64,000 nt of DNA from Ralstonia sp. NFACC01 (GCF_900115545.1 NZ_FOWV01000005.1:474170-538169); one strand, 5' to 3'; positions 45,443-56,893 are shown, numbered from the stretch's first letter. Numbers and translations: made by a program. The notes: generated from the letters alone by a model not told the origin.

Positions 45443-46777
45443 CTATTTGTTCACCATCCGTGCCGGCACGGAAAGCGTGAGGATCGCACCCAGCACCATC
45501 GACGCGGCCAGCATGTACATGCCCGAATCGGTGCTCTGCGTGGCGTCTTTCAGCCAGCCGACGGCGTAGGGGCTCAGGAAGCCCGCGAGGTTGCCCAGCG
45601 AATTGATGAGCGCAATGCCAGCGGCGGCGCCGGTGCCGGCCAGGAATGCAGTCGGCAGGCTCCAGAACAGCGGCAACGTGGTCAGGATGCCCATGGTGCC
45701 GAGTGTGAGCGCGGCCATGGCCAGCGTGGTGTCGGTGTGCCACACGGCCGACAGGACAAGCCCGACCGCGCCCACCACCGCGGGAATCGCGATGTGCCAG
45801 CGGCGCTCGCGCAGACGGTCTGCGCTGCGGGCCACCAGGACCATGGCGACGACTGCCGCGCCGTACGGGATCGCCGTCAGCAAGCCTACCGAGAGCGGAT
45901 CGGCCACACCGGTCTGCTTGATCAGGGTCGGCAGCCAGAAGCTCACGCCATACAGGCCCATCACGAAGGTGAAGTAGATCAGGCTCATCAGCCACACGCG
46001 CGGGCTGGCCATGACGGTGCGGATGGGCGGGTCCTCCTTCTCGGCGTCTTCCGCGGCGATGTTGCGGGCGAGCAGGGCTTTCTCTTCGTCGGTCAGCCAT
46101 TTCGCGTGGCTGATGCGGTCGTCCAGATACGCCAGCACGAAGATGCCGACGATGATCGACGGAATGCCTTCGATCAGGAACATCCACTGCCAGCCGGCCA
46201 GCCCGTAGACGCCGGCAAATGCCTTCATCGCCCAACCCGAGATGGGGCCGCCGATCACGCCCGACAGCGCAATCGCCGTCATGAAAAAGGTGGTGGTGCG
46301 CCCGCGCCGCTGCGCCGGATACCAGTACGTGAGGTACAGGATGATGCCCGGGAAGAAGCCGGCCTCTGCCAGGCCCAGCAGAAAGCGCATCACGTAGAAC
46401 ATGGCCGGCGTGGTCACGAACATCATGGCCGCCGAGATGATGCCCCACGAGATCATGATCCGCGCGATCCAGATGCGCGCGCCCACGCGGTGCAGGATCA
46501 CATTGCTCGGCACTTCAAAAAGGAAGTAGCCGATGAAAAAGATGCCGGCGCCAAGGCCGTAGATGGTCTCGCTGAACTTGAGATCGTTGAGCATCTGCAG
46601 CTTGGCAAAGCCCACGTTGACGCGATCGAGATACGCGACCACGTAACACAGCAGCAGGAACGGAACGAGACGCCACGTCACCTTGCGGTAAGTAGCTTCT
46701 TCAAATGCGCTTGTGGACTGTGGCGGCAGCGTGCCTGCGCCGCCAACCGGTGAGGTGGGAGGGGTGGTGATGGCCAT
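45443..46777 (-). CDS. MFS permease, anion:cation symporter (ACS) family
   Basis: This 444-residue inner-membrane transporter has 12 predicted helices. The ACS family signs are LCYVVAYLDRVNVGFAKLQM in helix 1, GYFLFEVPSNVILHRVGARIW (motif A region, key residues E-V-P-S-N and G-A-R-x-W) and the LGLAEAGFFPGIILYLTYW block. Members carry organic acids such as tartrate, phthalate or glucarate. It is the last gene of a leftward set behind an SDR dehydrogenase and an aldehyde dehydrogenase, so its substrate probably feeds those enzymes. Confidence 0.88.
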   Translation of the reverse strand: MAITTPPTSPVGGAGTLPPQSTSAFEEATYRKVTWRLVPFLLLCYVVAYLDRVNVGFAKLQMLNDLKFSETIYGLGAGIFFIGYFLFEVPSNVILHRVGARIWIARIMISWGIISAAMMFVTTPAMFYVMRFLLGLAEAGFFPGIILYLTYWYPAQRRGRTTTFFMTAIALSGVIGGPISGWAMKAFAGVYGLAGWQWMFLIEGIPSIIVGIFVLAYLDDRISHAKWLTDEEKALLARNIAAEDAEKEDPPIRTVMASPRVWLMSLIYFTFVMGLYGVSFWLPTLIKQTGVADPLSVGLLTAIPYGAAVVAMVLVARSADRLRERRWHIAIPAVVGAVGLVLSAVWHTDTTLAMAALTLGTMGILTTLPLFWSLPTAFLAGTGAAAGIALINSLGNLAGFLSPYAVGWLKDATQSTDSGMYMLAASMVLGAILTLSVPARMVNK

Positions 46778-46899
46778 CGGGTCTCCAGAGTTATTGTGAG
46801 TTCAGGCCGAGTGCTCCTCGTTACCTACCTCGGCCTGGAAAACCGCCACAGCATTCTGCGCTTCTCGGGCGAATGCGCCAAGACGCCCGCCGGCAGGGT

Positions 46900-47658
46900 T
46901 TATACGCAGCGCCCGCCGTCCACTTCCAAACACGTGCCGGTAATGAACTCCGCTTCGTCCGACGCCAGATACAGGCATGCGTTGGCCACATCCTGCGGCG
47001 TGGAGAGCCGCCCCATCGGGATCGTCGCCAGGAAGCGCGCGCGGTTCTCGGGGGTGTCAGGTACGCCCATGAACTGCTCGATGAGGCCCGTGGCGCCCAT
47101 CACCGGGTTCACGCAGTTCACGCGGATCTTGTCCGGGCCCAGCTCGGCAGCCATCGCCTTGCTGGCCGTGATGACGGCGCCCTTGCTGGCGTTGTACCAG
47201 ACGAGGCCCGGCCGCGGCCGGATGCCTGCGGTGGACGCCACATTGACGAACACGCCGCCGCCGCGCTCCCGGAAGTGCGGGACGATGTGATGCGCCGTCC
47301 AGTAAATGCTCTTCACGTTGACGGCCATCACGCGGTCGAACTCGTCTTCGGTGATCTGCAGCAGCGGCTTGTTCTTGTGCGTGGTGCCGGCGTTGTTCAC
47401 GACGATGTGCAGATCGCCGTAGCGCGCCAGCGTGGCACCGAGCAGCTTGGCAACGGAATCGCCATTCGAGACGTCGGCCTGCACGAAATGCGCATCGCCG
47501 CCCGCCACGCGGATGGCACTGGCTACGCGTTCACCGGCCTCCGCATTCAAGTCGTTGACGACGACGCGCGCGCCTTCGCGGGCAAAGGTGTTGGCGATGC
47601 CCTCGCCAAAGCCTGAACCCGCGCCCGTGACGATGGCAATCTTGCCGGCAAGCCGCAT
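46900..47658 (-). CDS. SDR-family NAD(P)-dependent oxidoreductase
   Basis: This 252-residue classical short-chain dehydrogenase has TGAGSGFGEG at residues 11-20 (cofactor binding), DVSNGDS, NNAG in IVVNNAGTT, the catalytic Tyr-Lys in WYNASKGAVI and the C-terminal ITGTCLEVDGG. The substrate is unknown; the likely step is oxidation of an alcohol before the aldehyde dehydrogenase encoded 39 bases upstream. Acidic residue Asp36-Leu in VVNDLN suggests NAD rather than NADP. Confidence 0.88.
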   Translation of the reverse strand: MRLAGKIAIVTGAGSGFGEGIANTFAREGARVVVNDLNAEAGERVASAIRVAGGDAHFVQADVSNGDSVAKLLGATLARYGDLHIVVNNAGTTHKNKPLLQITEDEFDRVMAVNVKSIYWTAHHIVPHFRERGGGVFVNVASTAGIRPRPGLVWYNASKGAVITASKAMAAELGPDKIRVNCVNPVMGATGLIEQFMGVPDTPENRARFLATIPMGRLSTPQDVANACLYLASDEAEFITGTCLEVDGGRCV

Positions 47659-47697
47659 GGTGTCTCCTCGTGTTGTGGGTGGATGTTGCGTTGTGCC

Positions 47698-49134
47698 TTA
47701 GCCGTGGCGGATGGCGATGGTCTTGAGCGTGGTGAAGCCGTAGAGCGCCTCGAAGCCCTTTTCGCGCCCGTGCCCCGATTGGCCCGTTCCGCCGAAGGGC
47801 AGTTCAACGCCGCCGCCCGCGCCGTAGTTGTTGATGAAGACCTGGCCGGCCCTGAGCTTGCGCGCAAGGCGCATCTGGCGGCCGCCGTCGTTCGTCCACA
47901 CGCCGGCCACCAGGCCGTAAGGCGTGCCGTTGGCTAGGGCCAGCGCTTCGGCTTCGGTGTCGAACGGCATGGCGGCCAGCAGCGGGCCGAACACTTCCTG
48001 CTGCGCGAGGCGGTGCGTGTGCGGCACATCGCGCAGCAGCATCGGTGCCTGGTAATAGCCGGTCTCGGGCGCTTCGGGCACCACCTGACCCTGCGCCATC
48101 ACCGGAATGTTGGCGTGCTGCGCATCCGAGACGAAATCCCACACGCGCTGCTGCTGCTTGGGGTTGATGAGCGGGCCGCAATCCAGGTCCAGCGACGACG
48201 GGCCGACCCTGATGGATTCGAACACCATCGCCAGCCGATCCAGCATCGCCTCGTACACGCTGCGCTCGATCAGCACGCGGCTGCCGGCGGAGCACGTCTG
48301 TCCGGCGTTCTGGATGATGCCGTTCACCACGGCCGGAATGGCCGCTTCCAGATCGGCGTCGGCAAACACGATCTGCGGAGATTTGCCGCCCAGTTCCAGC
48401 GTCACGGGCACATGGTTTTCCGCGGCCGCTCGCACAATGACCTTGCCCGTTTCCGGTGACCCGGTGAACGACACATGATTGATCCCGGGATGCGCCGCCA
48501 GTGCGGCACCCGCTTCGTGGCCATAGCCGGTCACGATGTTGAGTGCGCCATCAGGCAGGCCCGCCTCGGCGGCCAGCTCGGCCACGCGCAGGACAGACAG
48601 GCACGCGTCTTCCGCCGGCTTGACCACGCACGCGTTGCCCGCTGCCAATGCAGCCCCCACGCTGCGCCCGAAGATCTGCATCGGGTAGTTCCACGGGATG
48701 ATGTGCGCAGTCACGCCATGCGGCTCGCGCACGGTCAGCACGGTGGTGTCGGCCGGGTAGGGGATGGTCTGCCCGTGCAGCTTGTCGGCCGCACCAGCGT
48801 AGAACTCGAAGTAGCGGGCCACGGCGCGGGCGTCGGCGCGCGCCTGACGCATGGGCTTGCCGGTGTCGCGGGCTTCCAGGCGGGCGAGCTCTTCTTCGTG
48901 ATCGGCCAGGCGCAGGGCCACACGCATCAGCACACGGCCGCGCTCGGCTGGCGGCAACTGGCCCCAGACGCCCTCGAACGCACGCCGGGCTGCGTGCACG
49001 GCCACGCTGATGTCGGTGGCGTTGCCGCGCGCAATCTCGGCAAAGGATTGGCCGTCGGACGGATCGAACACCTTGATGCGCATCCCCGAATCGGGCGACA
49101 TCAGACGGTTGGCGATGAAGTGCTGGGCATGCAT
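47698..49134 (-). CDS. NAD(P)-dependent aldehyde dehydrogenase
   Basis: This 478-residue ALDH-superfamily enzyme oxidises an aldehyde to the acid. Catalytic Glu is in VTLELGGKSPQIV and the catalytic Cys in NAGQTCSAGSRVL. Cofactor blocks are IIPWNYPMQIF and FTGSPETGKVI. The ATG at 49134 gives the normal family length; the frame is open 14 codons further. It is the first gene of the leftward ALDH-SDR-MFS set. The substrate is unknown. Confidence 0.9.
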   Translation of the reverse strand: MHAQHFIANRLMSPDSGMRIKVFDPSDGQSFAEIARGNATDISVAVHAARRAFEGVWGQLPPAERGRVLMRVALRLADHEEELARLEARDTGKPMRQARADARAVARYFEFYAGAADKLHGQTIPYPADTTVLTVREPHGVTAHIIPWNYPMQIFGRSVGAALAAGNACVVKPAEDACLSVLRVAELAAEAGLPDGALNIVTGYGHEAGAALAAHPGINHVSFTGSPETGKVIVRAAAENHVPVTLELGGKSPQIVFADADLEAAIPAVVNGIIQNAGQTCSAGSRVLIERSVYEAMLDRLAMVFESIRVGPSSLDLDCGPLINPKQQQRVWDFVSDAQHANIPVMAQGQVVPEAPETGYYQAPMLLRDVPHTHRLAQQEVFGPLLAAMPFDTEAEALALANGTPYGLVAGVWTNDGGRQMRLARKLRAGQVFINNYGAGGGVELPFGGTGQSGHGREKGFEALYGFTTLKTIAIRHG

Positions 49135-49217
49135 GGGGGGTTCCTGCAAAAGATCGGCAACGCGCGATTTTCGCACGGCTGCGGGGCGGGTAGAGCAAGC
49201 GGCCTGGTATGAGGGGC

Positions 49218-49223
49218 TATAAT
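49218..49223 (+). promoter_or_regulatory. Candidate -10 box of ppa
   Basis: A perfect TATAAT stands about 80 bases before the ppa ATG. The expected -35 position has no good match, so only the -10 box is claimed. Confidence 0.35.
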
Positions 49224-49303
49224 GCCCGCCGACAGTTTTTCACGCTTCTTTCTAACCATTTGCGTCGCGTTTTTACGCACTTCGCGCATTCCGGAGCATT
49301 TCC

Positions 49304-49831
49304 ATGAGCTTCAACAACGTCTCGCCGGGCAAGGACATCCCCAACGACTTCAACGTCATCATCGAGATCCCGGCGCAGAGCGACCCGGTCAAGTACGAAG
49401 CCGACAAGGAAACCGGGCTGCTGTTCGTGGACCGCTTCGTTGGCACCGGCATGCGCTATCCGGCCAACTACGGCTTCATCCCGCAGACGCTCTCGGGCGA
49501 CGGTGACCCGGTCGACGTGCTGGTCGTCACGCCGTTCCCGCTCATCCACGGCTGCGTGGTGCGCTGCCGTGCTCTGGGCATGCTGAAGATGACGGACGAA
49601 TCCGGCGTGGATGCCAAGCTGGTTGCCGTGCCTGTCAACAAGCTGAGCCCGGCCACGGCTCATATGACCGACCTGTCGGACATCGGCCAGAACCTGCTGG
49701 ATCAGATCAAGCACTTCTTCGAGCACTACAAGGCGCTGGAAGCCGGCAAGTGGGTCAAGGTCGAAGGCTGGGGCGGCATTGAAGAAGCCCACAAGGAAAT
49801 CGCCGACGGCGTTGCCAACTATAAGAAGTAA
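49304..49831 (+). CDS. ppa: Inorganic pyrophosphatase, family I
   Basis: Ppa hydrolyses pyrophosphate released by biosynthesis. The 175-residue protein shows the family I signature [15 protein letters not shown] and the metal and substrate residues in [30 protein letters not shown] and [22 protein letters not shown] eight bases before the ATG supports the start. It is a single-gene unit closed by a terminator 36 bases after the stop. Confidence 0.97.
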   Translation: MSFNNVSPGKDIPNDFNVIIEIPAQSDPVKYEADKETGLLFVDRFVGTGMRYPANYGFIPQTLSGDGDPVDVLVVTPFPLIHGCVVRCRALGMLKMTDESGVDAKLVAVPVNKLSPATAHMTDLSDIGQNLLDQIKHFFEHYKALEAGKWVKVEGWGGIEEAHKEIADGVANYKK

Positions 49832-49866
49832 GCAATTTCAGGATTTTGCCGTACGGCATGTCTGAC

Positions 49867-49902
49867 AAATCCCGGCCTCCGGATGGAGCGCCGGGATTTT
49901 TT
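49867..49902 (+). terminator. Rho-independent terminator of ppa
   Basis: AAATCCCGGC and GCCGGGATTT form a 10-pair stem with a 13-base loop, followed by a T-run. Confidence 0.85.
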
Positions 49903-49973
49903 CTTTGCGGACAGGTCATCAGCGTCATGCGCGCGGATTTGTCGACACGCGTCAGAACGCCATCTGCTCTGTT

Positions 49974-50011
49974 GTATGCGTTTTATGATGTTTTTCATGA
50001 ATTCCGCATAC
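49974..50011. promoter_or_regulatory. Inverted repeat upstream of the small exported protein gene
   Basis: GTATGCG and CGCATAC are separated by 24 AT-rich bases, in an unusually AT-rich stretch for this window. It could be an operator or a promoter-proximal dyad. Confidence 0.35.
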
Positions 50012-50121
50012 TTACCGCCCGGTAGTTCTGCTACACAGAGATTTAAGAAACGCTCATTTGCCCACCGGAAACGACCCCTCTAGACTCCCCGTCAAGTTTG
50101 ACTCCACCCCTTGGTACTGCG

Positions 50122-50313
50122 ATGTTGAACAAGACCGTTGTCGTTCCCGTGCTTTCCGCTGTGGCCATGGCTGCATTCACCGTGTGGGCGCTGCTGGTGG
50201 GGCCGCCGGACGCAGCTCACGCTGGCGAGCGTGCCGTCGCATCGACCGCCATGGCCGTCGATTCGAGCGCCGCACACTGCGTGATCGCCCAGCAGAAGCC
50301 TCCCGCGCACTAA
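50122..50313 (+). CDS. Small hypothetical exported protein
   Basis: This possible gene encodes 63 residues, MLNKTVVVPVLSAVAMAAF onward: a basic start, a hydrophobic helix to about residue 26, AHA before GERAV as a signal-peptidase-like site, and a short tail with one Cys. It has no close neighbour on its strand and no strong Shine-Dalgarno. I do not recognise a family. The AT-rich upstream region looks like a promoter, which favours it being real, but it could be spurious. Confidence 0.45.
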   Translation: MLNKTVVVPVLSAVAMAAFTVWALLVGPPDAAHAGERAVASTAMAVDSSAAHCVIAQQKPPAH

Positions 50314-50377
50314 GCTTCACCCCCGCGTCCGCCGGTCGTGCGGACGCTGTCTTTCCCGCCTCCGCTGCTTCCCCCTG

Positions 50378-51610
50378 CTAATCCGATTCGGGTCGTTGCC
50401 TGAACGGCGAGCGCTCTGTCAGTTCGTCGAGATACGCTTCCATGCCGGCCGTTTCCCGATCGAGAAACCTGCCTACCGCATCGGCAAATGCCGGGTGCGC
50501 GAGCCAGTGTGCCGACAGCGTCGCAACGGGCTCGAAGCCGCGGGCCATCTTGTGTTCGCCTTGCGCGCCGCCTTCGAACGTGCGGATGCCCTGCGTGATG
50601 CAGTACGTCAGCGGCTGGTAATACGCCGTCTCAAAGTGCAGGCATGGATGATGCTCGATCGCGCCCCAGTATCGGCCGTACATCACGGACGCTTCAGGCC
50701 GCGTGTCGATGACCAGCAGCGCGCTGGCGATGTCGTTGCCCTCGCGCGAGGCGATCACCAGCAGCAGGTTTTCCGGCATCGTCTGGCCGATCTGGCGGAA
50801 GAACTCCAGGTTCAGATACGGCGACGAATGATGCTCGCGGTAGGTGGTGCGATAGCAGCGGTGGAAGAAGCGCCAGTCCGCGTCCGTCGCCGCTGCGCCG
50901 CGCACGTGGCGGAAGGTGATGCCAGCGTCGTGCACGCGGCGGCGCTCGGCGCGGATATTCTTGCGCTTCTTCTGTTCCAGCGCGGCCAGAAAGTCGTCGA
51001 AGCTGGCAAAGCCCGGATTGCACCAGTGGAATTGCACCCCTTGCCGCAGCAGCATGCCGGCCGCACGCATTTGTTCGGCCTCGCCGGCGGTGGGAAAGAG
51101 CACATGCAGCGAGGACAACTCGCTCTGCCGCGCAACCGCCAGCAACGTGTCGACAAGTGCTGCGCGCGAAACGGCATCCCGCGCCAGCAACCGCGAGCCC
51201 TGCACCGGCGTAAAAGGGATAGCCGACAGCCATTTCGGGTAGTACTCGAGCCCGTGCTGGGCGTACGCATTGGCCCATGCCCAGTCGAAGACGTACTCGC
51301 CATAGGAGTGGCCCTTCACATACAGCGGTACGGCCGCAGCGAGCACTTCGCCATCGGGGCCGTCTTCCCACAGCGTCAGGTATTGCGGCGTCCAGCCGGT
51401 GTCGGGAGATGCGCTGCCGCTCTCATGCAGGGCGTGCAGGAAATCGAAGCGTAGGAAGGGCGTCGCCTCGGGCTGCAGGGCGAGCAGGGCGTCCCACGCC
51501 TCGCGGCCGATGTCGCGCAGATCGGTCACAAGTCGCGTGCGATAATCGGCCAATTCGTGTCGCGAACCAGCGCGCGCTTGGGGCTCGGGAACAAGGGGGC
51601 GAGAGGTCAT
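50378..51610 (-). CDS. GNAT-fold acyltransferase, DUF482 (peptidogalycan biosynthesis-like) family
   Basis: This 410-residue cytoplasmic protein belongs, by eye, to the DUF482/peptidogalycan family of GNAT-like enzymes. Blocks include EATPFLRFDFLHALHESGS, DWAWANAYAQHGLEYYPKWLSAIPF (key residues W-A-W-A and Y-Y-P-K), LEQKKRKNIRAERR and YGRYWGAIEHHPCLHFE. The true substrate is not known. The ATG at 51610 is preferred to an upstream ATG 65 codons earlier, whose region is the antisense of nadE. The nadE frame diverges from it within about 56 bases. Confidence 0.82.
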   Translation of the reverse strand: MTSRPLVPEPQARAGSRHELADYRTRLVTDLRDIGREAWDALLALQPEATPFLRFDFLHALHESGSASPDTGWTPQYLTLWEDGPDGEVLAAAVPLYVKGHSYGEYVFDWAWANAYAQHGLEYYPKWLSAIPFTPVQGSRLLARDAVSRAALVDTLLAVARQSELSSLHVLFPTAGEAEQMRAAGMLLRQGVQFHWCNPGFASFDDFLAALEQKKRKNIRAERRRVHDAGITFRHVRGAAATDADWRFFHRCYRTTYREHHSSPYLNLEFFRQIGQTMPENLLLVIASREGNDIASALLVIDTRPEASVMYGRYWGAIEHHPCLHFETAYYQPLTYCITQGIRTFEGGAQGEHKMARGFEPVATLSAHWLAHPAFADAVGRFLDRETAGMEAYLDELTERSPFRQRPESD

Positions 51611-51665
51611 GCCGCCGATTCTAATTCCAGCTTCGGATGCCGCGCTTGCAATCCACATTGCCCCC

Positions 51666-53303
51666 ATGACCGTCTCTGTCGCTCTCGCCCAGATCAACTG
51701 CACCGTCGGCGATTTCGCCGGCAATGCTGCCCGCATCGTCGCCGCCGCGCGCGAAGCGCACCAGGCTGGTGCGCGCATTCTGCTTACGCCGGAACTGTCG
51801 CTCACCGGCTATCCGCCCGAAGATCTGTTGCTGCGCCCGGCCTTTATTGATGCCAGCGCGCGCGCGCTCGACGCGCTTATTGCCGAGCTGGCGGCCTTCC
51901 CGGGTTTGCACGTCCTGATCGGGCACCCGCAACTCTCGCTGGAAGCCCCGGCGCCCGGCCTGTTGCCCAAGCCCACGAACAGCGCCACAGTGGCCGCGGA
52001 CGGCCGCGTGGTCGGCCGGTACAACAAGCTGGAGCTGCCCAACAACGAAGTCTTTGATGAGAAGCGCTACTTCCAGCCCGGTACCGAGCCCTTCGTGTTC
52101 GAGGTGGACGGCACGCGCTTCGGCGTGATCATCTGCGAAGACGCCTGGTATGCCACCGCGACGGCTTACGCCAAGGCGGCCGGCGCGCAGGTGGTGCTGA
52201 TCCCCAACGCCTCGCCGTATCACCTCGACAAGGAAGACCTGCGTGAGCGGATCATCGGTGACCGCGTGAAGGAATCGGGCTTGCCGCATGTGTATGCGAA
52301 CCTGGTCGGCGGGCAGGATGAGCTCGTGTTCGATGGTGGCTCGTTCGTGCTCGATGCCGAAGGCAACGTTGTCGTGCGGATGGGGCAGTTTGTCGAGGGT
52401 GTCGGCTACGTGCAGTTCGACGGTGGACGCGCGCTGCCGGGCGCGATCGTGCCGGAGCCTTCGCTGGAAGCCCAGGTGTACGAGGCGCTCAAGCTGGGTG
52501 TGCGCGATTACCTCGGCAAGAACGGCTTCCCGGGCGCGATCATCGGCTTGTCGGGCGGTGTCGACTCAGCATTGGTGCTGGCGATTGCCGTCGACGCGCT
52601 GGGCGCGGATCGCGTGCGCGCAGTGATGATGCCCTCGCGTTACACGGCCGACATTTCGTGGGTGGACGCCCGCGACATGGCGGCCCGCCTGGGCGTGCAG
52701 TACGACGAAATCGCCATCAGCCCGATGTTCGACGCATTCAAGGGCGCGTTGGCGGAGGAGTTCCGCGGGCTGCCGGAAGATGCGACGGAAGAAAACATCC
52801 AGGCGCGCATTCGCGGCACGTTGCTGATGGCGTTGTCCAACAAGAGCGGCCGCATCGTGCTGACGACCGGCAACAAGAGCGAAATGGCGGTCGGCTACTG
52901 CACGTTGTACGGTGACATGGCCGGTGGTTTTGCCGTCATCAAGGACATCTTCAAGACGTTGGTATACCGGCTGTGCCGCTATCGCAATACGTTGTCGGAA
53001 GTGATTCCCGAGCGCATCCTGACCCGCGCGCCGTCGGCCGAGCTGCGTGAAAACCAGACTGATCAGGACAGCCTGCCCGAATACGATGCGCTCGACGCCA
53101 TCGTGCAGCGCTACATGGAGCAGAACCAGCCGGTGGCTGACATCATTGCTGCAGGGTTTGCCGAGGCCGATGTGCAGAAGATCGTGCGTCTTATCAAGAT
53201 CAACGAATACAAGCGGCGTCAGGCGCCAGTGGGCATTCGCGTGACGCAGCGTGCGTTCGGGCGCGACTGGCGGTATCCGATTACGTCGCGCTTCAAAGAG
53301 TAA
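51666..53303 (+). CDS. nadE: Glutamine-dependent NAD+ synthetase
   Basis: NadE makes NAD from nicotinate adenine dinucleotide with glutamine nitrogen. The 545-residue protein has an N-terminal nitrilase-type glutaminase domain with catalytic triad Glu43 (TPELSLTGYP), Lys121 (YNKLELPN) and Cys157 (VIICEDAW). The synthetase domain has the PP-loop LSGGVDSALVLAI and TGNKSEMAVGYCTLYGD. The start is set by the conserved VSVALAQINCTVGD; the frame is open further upstream without conservation. A methyltransferase and a P-II gene follow on the same strand. Confidence 0.95.
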   Translation: MTVSVALAQINCTVGDFAGNAARIVAAAREAHQAGARILLTPELSLTGYPPEDLLLRPAFIDASARALDALIAELAAFPGLHVLIGHPQLSLEAPAPGLLPKPTNSATVAADGRVVGRYNKLELPNNEVFDEKRYFQPGTEPFVFEVDGTRFGVIICEDAWYATATAYAKAAGAQVVLIPNASPYHLDKEDLRERIIGDRVKESGLPHVYANLVGGQDELVFDGGSFVLDAEGNVVVRMGQFVEGVGYVQFDGGRALPGAIVPEPSLEAQVYEALKLGVRDYLGKNGFPGAIIGLSGGVDSALVLAIAVDALGADRVRAVMMPSRYTADISWVDARDMAARLGVQYDEIAISPMFDAFKGALAEEFRGLPEDATEENIQARIRGTLLMALSNKSGRIVLTTGNKSEMAVGYCTLYGDMAGGFAVIKDIFKTLVYRLCRYRNTLSEVIPERILTRAPSAELRENQTDQDSLPEYDALDAIVQRYMEQNQPVADIIAAGFAEADVQKIVRLIKINEYKRRQAPVGIRVTQRAFGRDWRYPITSRFKE

Positions 53304-53312
53304 GCCGCCGCC

Positions 53313-54292
<980 letters not shown>

Positions 54293-54307
54293 AGCCGTTG
54301 TCTGCGG

Positions 54308-54325
54308 CCGGCGCGCTCGCGCCGG
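54308..54325. terminator. GC-rich hairpin between convergent genes
   Basis: CCGGCGC and GCGCCGG with a four-base loop lie in the 43-base gap between glnB and the UPF0126 gene. There is no T-run, so intrinsic termination is uncertain. Confidence 0.4.
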
Positions 54326-54335
54326 TCAGCGCTGA

Positions 54336-54959
54336 TCAACGCGGCAGGGTGATGTTCCAGCGCAGCGTTGCCAGCCGCCCGATCACGATCGCCAGCGTGG
54401 CGATCACCACGGACACGCTCGGCAGCAAGTCCGTGTGCGTTAGCCCGACGTAAAGGAAGCACCCGAGAAACGCGCACGTTGCGTACGGGTGATTGTCCCG
54501 CAGCAGCATGGGCACTTCATTACAGACCACATCGCGCAGCAGGCCGCCAAAGGCCGACGTGATCACGCCCATCATCACCGATACGAAGATCGGCACGCCC
54601 GCATCGAGCGCCAGTTGCGTGCCGAGCACGCCAAAGAGCCCCATGCCGATGGCGTCGGCCACGATCAGCACGCGATCGGACACCAGTTGGCTCACCAGCC
54701 GGATCACCCAGTTGGCGAACAGGCTCATTACGAACAGCGCGAGCAGGTATTGCTCGTGCTCGATCCAGTAGAAGGGCCGTCGATCCAGGAGCAGATCGCG
54801 CAGCGTGCCGCCGCCGAACGCGGTCAGGAACGCGACGATGAACGCGCCCACGGCATCGAGCCGACGCCGTTTGGCCTCCGCCAGCCCTGAGATGGCAAAT
54901 GAGAAGACCGCGAGGATCTCCACCCAGTGCATCACCAGCTGCAGGCGGGTCACGTGCAT
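54336..54959 (-). CDS. UPF0126/TRIC-family membrane protein
   Basis: This 207-residue inner-membrane protein has seven predicted helices in two repeats. Each repeat carries a GG-x-x-R-D motif: FGGGTLRDLLLDRRPFYW and FGGLLRDVVCNEVPMLL. That is the trimeric intracellular cation channel (TRIC)/UPF0126 fold; bacterial members act as potassium-selective channels or glycine transporters. The ATG at 54959 gives MHVTRLQLVMHW and skips a Cys-rich, unconserved upstream frame. The Smr gene is 46 bases upstream. Confidence 0.86.
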   Translation of the reverse strand: MHVTRLQLVMHWVEILAVFSFAISGLAEAKRRRLDAVGAFIVAFLTAFGGGTLRDLLLDRRPFYWIEHEQYLLALFVMSLFANWVIRLVSQLVSDRVLIVADAIGMGLFGVLGTQLALDAGVPIFVSVMMGVITSAFGGLLRDVVCNEVPMLLRDNHPYATCAFLGCFLYVGLTHTDLLPSVSVVIATLAIVIGRLATLRWNITLPR

Positions 54960-55005
54960 ATGCGTGTTGTTCTTGTGGTGAGGGGGCGGATGGGAGGATT
55001 GCGCG

Positions 55006-55671
55006 TCAGGAGCCGTGTGGCTGGCGCAGCAGCACCAGCACCGCGCCAGCGCCCCCGGCCGTGTTGCGCGGCTCGACAAAAGCGATCACTTCTTCCTTCT
55101 GCACCAGCCACGAGCGCACCTTGCCCTTGAGCACGGGCGTTTTGTCGGGCGAGCCTAGGCCTTTTCCGTGGACCACGCGCACGCAGCGGATGCCACGCTG
55201 CACGGCACGGCGCAGGAAGGCAGCCAGTGCCTCGCGGGCTTCTTCGCGGCGCATGCCGTGCAGGTCAATCTGGTCTTGCGTGGCCCACTCGCCGCGGCGC
55301 AGTTTCTTGAGCACGTCGTCGCCAATGCCGGGGCGACGGTAGGAAAGCGTGTCGTCGGTTTCCAGCAAGTTGTCTACGTCGAATTCATCCGACAGCGAAT
55401 CGCGCAGCACGGTTTGCTCTTCGGCACGCGAATGCACGGGGTCGGGCGCGGGCGGATTGCGCGGATGCTCGACGCGCTTGTTCTGGCGCAGCGCGTTTAC
55501 CTCGCCGATGCTGGCACGAAACACGTTGGCTTCTTCTGCGGCCTTGCGTGCGGCGGCTTCGGCGCGCTGGCGTTCGGCTTCGCGTGCTTCTGTCTCGTGC
55601 TTGAGCTGGTCACGCAGGCTGGCCAAGTCGGTCAGGCTGAGCTTGTTGGCGGGGGAGGGGGCGCGTTTCAT
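55006..55671 (-). CDS. Smr-domain DNA endonuclease-like protein
   Basis: This 221-residue protein has a long charged helical N-terminus (about residues 10-60, coiled coil likely) and a C-terminal Smr domain like the one in MutS2, with DLHGMRREEAREAL and VVHGKGLGS. Stand-alone Smr proteins have nicking nuclease activity. It resembles E. coli SmrA/YdaL-type proteins. It lies between trxB and the UPF0126 gene on the same strand. Confidence 0.86.
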   Translation of the reverse strand: MKRAPSPANKLSLTDLASLRDQLKHETEAREAERQRAEAAARKAAEEANVFRASIGEVNALRQNKRVEHPRNPPAPDPVHSRAEEQTVLRDSLSDEFDVDNLLETDDTLSYRRPGIGDDVLKKLRRGEWATQDQIDLHGMRREEAREALAAFLRRAVQRGIRCVRVVHGKGLGSPDKTPVLKGKVRSWLVQKEEVIAFVEPRNTAGGAGAVLVLLRQPHGS

Positions 55672-55736
55672 GGTGAAGGGCAGGCGAGCACATCGAGGTG
55701 GAGCGTGTGTCGATTATACGAAGGTGCCGCACATGG

Positions 55737-55765
55737 CAAAACGGCCGATGGTCACCCATCGGCCG
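55737..55765 (-). terminator. Rho-independent terminator of trxB
   Basis: The 11-pair stem ACGGCCGATGG with its complement has a three-base loop and, on the minus strand, a short TTTT tail. It lies 36 bases past the trxB stop. Confidence 0.7.
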
Positions 55766-55801
55766 TGTTGTTTGCGCCCGGAAGCTCCGGCGCGATGACG
55801 C

Positions 55802-56893
<1,092 letters not shown>

